Source: Alphaproteobacteria bacterium
Lineage (GTDB): Bacteria; Pseudomonadota; Alphaproteobacteria; RF32; CAG-239
NCBI GenBank assembly: GCA_020025875.1
Contig: JAHHRI010000029.1
Coordinates: 1-16,389 of the forward strand
Reading direction: 5' to 3'
Length of the DNA: 16,389 nucleotides
Notes under the pieces: generated by a model
Databases searched by the model: none
What the model saw: the letters and a program-made list of their open reading frames with translations, nothing else
Told to the model about the DNA's origin: nothing
Position numbers and translations under genes: made by a program
In this document: positions 13,942 to 16,389 of the stretch, one piece after another
How the letters are laid out: each line of letters opens with the position of its first letter
How positions within the stretch are numbered: position 1 is the first letter of the stretch

Positions 13942-15762
13942 TCAGATCAGTTTATTGTTTGAGCGTTTGCGTAAGATGGGATCGAGGATCCGTTTGCGCA
14001 GGCGGATCGTCTTGGGGGTAACTTCCAAAAGTTCGTCTTCCTGAATATAAGAAAGCCCTTCTTCCAGTGTGATCCTTCGCGGCGGCGTAAGGGAGATGGC
14101 CTCATCTTTGCCGGCGGCTCGGATATTGGTCAGCTGCTTGGATCGGCAGGGGTTGATTTCCAAGTCGTTTGGTTTGGTGTGTTCACCGATAATCATGCCG
14201 ACATAAACGGGAACATTGGGGTCAATAAACATTGGGCCGCGATCTTCCAATTTCCATAGAGAATAGGCAATGGCGGTGCCGTTTTCGCTTGAAATCAGCA
14301 CACCGTTGCGGCGGCTTTCAATTTCGCCCTTAAAAGGCTCATAGTCGTAAAAGCTGCGATTCATGACGCCGGTGCCGTGAGTGTCGGTCAAAAATTCGGA
14401 ATGATAGCCGATCAGGCCACGGGTCGGGGCATGAAAAATCAGGCGAACTTTGCCGCCGGCCTGAGAGGGAATCATTTCCAACAGTTCGGCGCGGCGAGAG
14501 CCGAGTTTTTCGACAACGGTTCCGGAAAATTCCTCATCAACATCAACGACAACTTCGTCAATCGGTTCCAATATGTCACCGTTTTCGTTTTTATGAAAAA
14601 CCACTCGAGGGCGTGATATGGAAAGCTCAAAGCCTTCGCGGCGCATGGTTTCAATCAGAACGCCCAACTGCAGTTCGCCGCGTCCGGCAACTTCAAACGA
14701 ATCGTTGTTGGGAGAGGTGCTTATTTTCAGAGCAATGTTGCCTTCCGCCTCTTTCTTCAACCGTTCGGCAATCATTCGCGAGGTTACTTTGTCACCTTCG
14801 CGACCGGCCAAAGGAGAATCGTTGACCGAAAAGGTCATCACCAAAGTCGGAGGATCAATCGGTTGGGCTTCGAGCGCTTCGGTAACGGAAAAATCGCAGA
14901 TGGTGTCGGCAACCGTTGCTTTGACCACACCGGCTATGGCAACAATATCACCGGCGTCGGCTTCTTCCAAACTCTGACGCGCCAGCCCGCGGTAGGCAAG
15001 AATTTTGGTAATGCGGAAGCGTTCAATTTCATTGTTTTGGCTGTTAAGAGCTTTTACCGTGTCACCGGGTTTGATGCTGCCGCAAAGGATTTTGCCGGTC
15101 AGCAGGCGACCGATAAATTTGTCGGCTTCCAGCGTGGTGGCCAGCATGGTAAACGGTTTTTCCGGATAGCAGACCGGCGCCGAAACGTGAGAAAGAATCA
15201 ATTCAAAAAGAACTTTTAAGTCTTTCTTCTCGTCTTGTTCCAGATCTTTTACTGCCCAGCCGTTGCGACCGGAGGCATAAAGTACCGGAAAATCCAGTTG
15301 TTCGTCATTGGCATCTAAGCTGACAAAAAGATCAAATATCTCGTTTAGAACTTCGTCAACCCGTGCGTCCGGTTTGTCGGCTTTGTTGATCACGACAATC
15401 GGTTTTAGCCCGACTTTCAGCGCTTTGCCCAGCACAAACTTGGTTTGCGGCATGGGGCCTTCGGAGCTGTCAACCAGAAGGATCACGCCGTCAACCATTG
15501 AAAGTATGCGTTCAACTTCGCCGCCAAAGTCGGCGTGGCCGGGGGTGTCTACGATGTTGATACGAGTATTGTTCCATTCTACCGAAGTGCATTTGGATAA
15601 GATGGTGATGCCGCGTTCTCTTTCCAACTCATTGGAATCCATCACGCATTCTTGGACTTTTTGGTTGTCGCGGAAAGTGCCGCTTTGTTTTAACAGTGCG
15701 TCGACTAATGTGGTTTTGCCATGGTCAACGTGAGCTATAATTGCGATGTTTCTCAGCTCCAT
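13942..15762 (-). CDS. typA: Ribosome-associated GTPase TypA/BipA
   Basis: TypA/BipA is a translational GTPase related to EF-G. It binds the ribosome and supports 50S subunit assembly and growth under stress or cold. The 606-residue protein is full length. The GTP-binding motifs are AHVDHGKTT (10-18), ERERGIT (47-53, switch I), DTPGHADF (72-79) and NKAD (126-129, where NKID is the commoner form). The C-terminal part carries GRGELQLGVLIETMRREG, the EF-G domain V-like region, and ends in the lysine- and arginine-rich segment typical of BipA. The ribosome site is weak (GAAAGAA before the ATG at 15762). It appears to be a single-gene unit with a good promoter upstream and a hairpin terminator downstream. 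Confidence 0.97.
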   Translation of the reverse strand: MELRNIAIIAHVDHGKTTLVDALLKQSGTFRDNQKVQECVMDSNELERERGITILSKCTSVEWNNTRINIVDTPGHADFGGEVERILSMVDGVILLVDSSEGPMPQTKFVLGKALKVGLKPIVVINKADKPDARVDEVLNEIFDLFVSLDANDEQLDFPVLYASGRNGWAVKDLEQDEKKDLKVLFELILSHVSAPVCYPEKPFTMLATTLEADKFIGRLLTGKILCGSIKPGDTVKALNSQNNEIERFRITKILAYRGLARQSLEEADAGDIVAIAGVVKATVADTICDFSVTEALEAQPIDPPTLVMTFSVNDSPLAGREGDKVTSRMIAERLKKEAEGNIALKISTSPNNDSFEVAGRGELQLGVLIETMRREGFELSISRPRVVFHKNENGDILEPIDEVVVDVDEEFSGTVVEKLGSRRAELLEMIPSQAGGKVRLIFHAPTRGLIGYHSEFLTDTHGTGVMNRSFYDYEPFKGEIESRRNGVLISSENGTAIAYSLWKLEDRGPMFIDPNVPVYVGMIIGEHTKPNDLEINPCRSKQLTNIRAAGKDEAISLTPPRRITLEEGLSYIQEDELLEVTPKTIRLRKRILDPILRKRSNNKLI

Positions 15763-15801
15763 GTGTATTTTCTTTCATAAAATTGTAAACGGATTGAGCG
15801 C

Positions 15802-15829
15802 ACAATAGCACAACTTCGGCTGATTTCAA
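15802..15829 (-). promoter_or_regulatory. Candidate sigma70-type promoter of typA
   Basis: TTGAAA (15829-15824) and TATTGT (15807-15802) on the minus strand are separated by 16 bases. They match five and four of six consensus bases. The predicted start site is about 33 bases ahead of the typA ATG. Confidence 0.6.
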
Positions 15830-15880
15830 GGAAAAAATTTTGCTGATGAAACAGAGGGGAAAGAGAAAAAAGATCCAAAA

Positions 15881-15908
15881 AAAACCTCCGCGGACAGGCG
15901 GAGGTTTT
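15881..15908 (-). terminator. Rho-independent terminator of the ferredoxin gene
   Basis: A perfect 11-bp stem (15881-15891 with 15898-15908), GC-rich in its upper part, has a six-base loop. On the minus strand it is followed by a continuous T-run (to 15877). It lies 12 bases after the ferredoxin stop and is the clearest terminator in the window. Confidence 0.88.
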
Positions 15909-15919
15909 GATCCCGAAAA

Positions 15920-16159
15920 TTATTCGTTGGCATTTGGCCAAACTTTGGCTTTTTCGGCATTGAACTCAACCCAATGGGGGTCGGCTTCATCTTCGGTCTG
16001 GATTGCTTCCTGCGGGCATTCGGAGATGCATACGCCGCAGCTGATGCAGGTATCCGGATCAACAACCAGCTGAGAGTCGCCTTCGTGGAAAGCGTCTACC
16101 GGACATACGTCGACACAGGATTTGCATTTGATACAATTATCATTAACGACAGAAACCAT
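15920..16159 (-). CDS. fdxA: FdxA-like ferredoxin with two predicted [4Fe-4S] clusters
   Basis: This is a small soluble electron carrier of 79 residues. The first cluster motif is C9-x2-C12-x2-C15-x3-C19-P and the second is C38-x2-C41-x2-C44-x3-C48-P, so two [4Fe-4S] clusters are expected. The rest resembles FdxA, the seven-iron ferredoxin common in proteobacteria: CIKCK start, PVDAFHEG, and a tail with FNAEKAKVWPN (66-76). In seven-iron FdxA the first motif carries two extra residues and a further cysteine after PVD; both are missing here. The start is well supported by AGGAG with ideal spacing. The gene is monocistronic, with its own terminator and a candidate promoter at 16203-16230. The symbol rests on overall resemblance and is less certain than the family. 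Confidence 0.9.
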   Translation of the reverse strand: MVSVVNDNCIKCKSCVDVCPVDAFHEGDSQLVVDPDTCISCGVCISECPQEAIQTEDEADPHWVEFNAEKAKVWPNANE

Positions 16160-16202
16160 TGTTTGTCTCCTATAAAGAGTTGCTTAAAATATTTCAGCCC
16201 CC

Positions 16203-16230
16203 AATCTAGACGTATTTGTGATAAAATCAA
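16203..16230 (-). promoter_or_regulatory. Candidate sigma70-type promoter of the ferredoxin gene
   Basis: TTGATT (16230-16225) and TAGATT (16208-16203) on the minus strand with a 16-base spacer, placed about 45 bases before the ATG. Each box matches four of six consensus bases. It shares the 179-base divergent gap with the promoter of the right-edge gene. Confidence 0.45.
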
Positions 16231-16268
16231 GCAAAAAGTATCTTTTACTGAAAAATCGGGCGGTAAAA

Positions 16269-16298
16269 CTTGCGAAAACGTAAATATTTTCCCATATA
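16269..16298 (+). promoter_or_regulatory. Candidate RpoH (sigma32) heat-shock promoter of htpG
   Basis: CTTGCG (16269-16274) and TCCCATATA (16290-16298) are separated by 15 bases. The known sigma32 consensus is CTTGAA, 13-17 bases, then CCCCATNTA. The -10 box matches all positions but the first, and the -35 box keeps the key CTTG. It ends 40 bases ahead of the probable htpG start, as expected for a chaperone gene. Confidence 0.65.
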
Positions 16299-16338
16299 TT
16301 AAAATAACGGATTTTTTTGATAAGGAACGGAGAATTTT

Positions 16339-16389
16339 ATGATGAACGAAAAAATTAATTTTCAGGCGGAAGTCAACAAGATGTTGGGG
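16339..16389 (+). CDS. htpG: Start of probable HtpG (Hsp90 chaperone), cut by the window edge
   Basis: Only 17 codons are visible, reading MMNEKINFQAEVNKMLG and open to the edge. Bacterial Hsp90 proteins begin with a similar short segment, x-F-Q-(A/S)-E-V-x-(K/Q)-(L/M)-L, ahead of the ATP-binding domain. FQAEVNKML fits this well. HtpG is a cytosolic ATP-driven chaperone that refolds and protects client proteins under heat stress. A ribosome site (AAGGAACGGAG, 16322-16332) precedes two adjacent ATG codons at 16339 and 16342, and either could be used. The RpoH-like promoter upstream supports a heat-shock gene. The identification depends on this short stretch plus the promoter, so it is probable rather than certain. 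Confidence 0.65.
   Translation, partial: MMNEKINFQAEVNKMLG

Noticed and set aside
16217..16231. FNR/Anr-like palindrome near the ferredoxin promoter
   Set aside because: TTGAT and ATCA are separated by three bases rather than four, and the right half is incomplete. It overlaps the -35 box, so chance similarity is likely.
1..16389. CRISPR arrays, insertion sequences, phage genes, toxin-antitoxin pairs, tRNA or rRNA genes
   Set aside because: I looked for spaced direct repeats, terminal inverted repeats, transposase or integrase motifs and structured RNA genes and saw none. Intact housekeeping genes fill the window, with no gap over 300 bases.

Overview
The window looks like an ordinary stretch of chromosome from an alphaproteobacterium. 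The strongest evidence is the order addB-addA-trxA. It is supported by an AddB of the alphaproteobacterial type (degenerate nucleotide-binding site, intact C-terminal nuclease), a compact FtsK, and a likely RpoH-type promoter in front of an htpG-like start. Base composition is moderate, neither very AT-rich as in Rickettsia nor very GC-rich as in many free-living alphaproteobacteria. This would fit an uncultured or host-associated lineage, but that placement is a guess. Twelve complete genes and the first codons of a thirteenth are visible. All reading frames are intact, and I see no insertion sequence, phage gene, CRISPR array, tRNA or rRNA.

Layout. Positions 154-1866 (minus) hold fabD-fabG, two fatty-acid synthesis genes, ending in a hairpin terminator at 77-133. 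A divergent promoter region (about 1900-1985) separates them from a plus-strand pair: a HIT-family hydrolase (2015-2449) and the DNA translocase ftsK (2475-4787). FtsK converges on an unrecognised polytopic membrane protein (4802-5704, minus). From 13830 down to 5859 a minus-strand series reads rph, rdgB, addB, addA, trxA. The first four are packed with abutting or overlapping ends and are probably one transcript. trxA follows after a possible terminator and an AT-rich gap and may have its own promoter. typA (13942-15762) and a small ferredoxin (15920-16159) are separate minus-strand units, each with a promoter-like sequence and a hairpin terminator. At the right edge a plus-strand gene begins at 16339 and is probably htpG.

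How the genes fit together. The rph-rdgB-addB-addA block joins RNA 3'-end trimming, removal of non-canonical purine nucleotides and double-strand-break repair by the AddAB helicase-nuclease. Thioredoxin, FtsK, TypA, ferredoxin and HtpG are housekeeping functions.

I did not find a convincing undescribed system. The points most worth checking are: the ferredoxin, which has the tail of a seven-iron FdxA but cysteine spacing for two [4Fe-4S] clusters; the RpoH-like promoter at the right edge; the unidentified membrane protein; and the corrected starts of addB (TTG), rph and the HIT gene.
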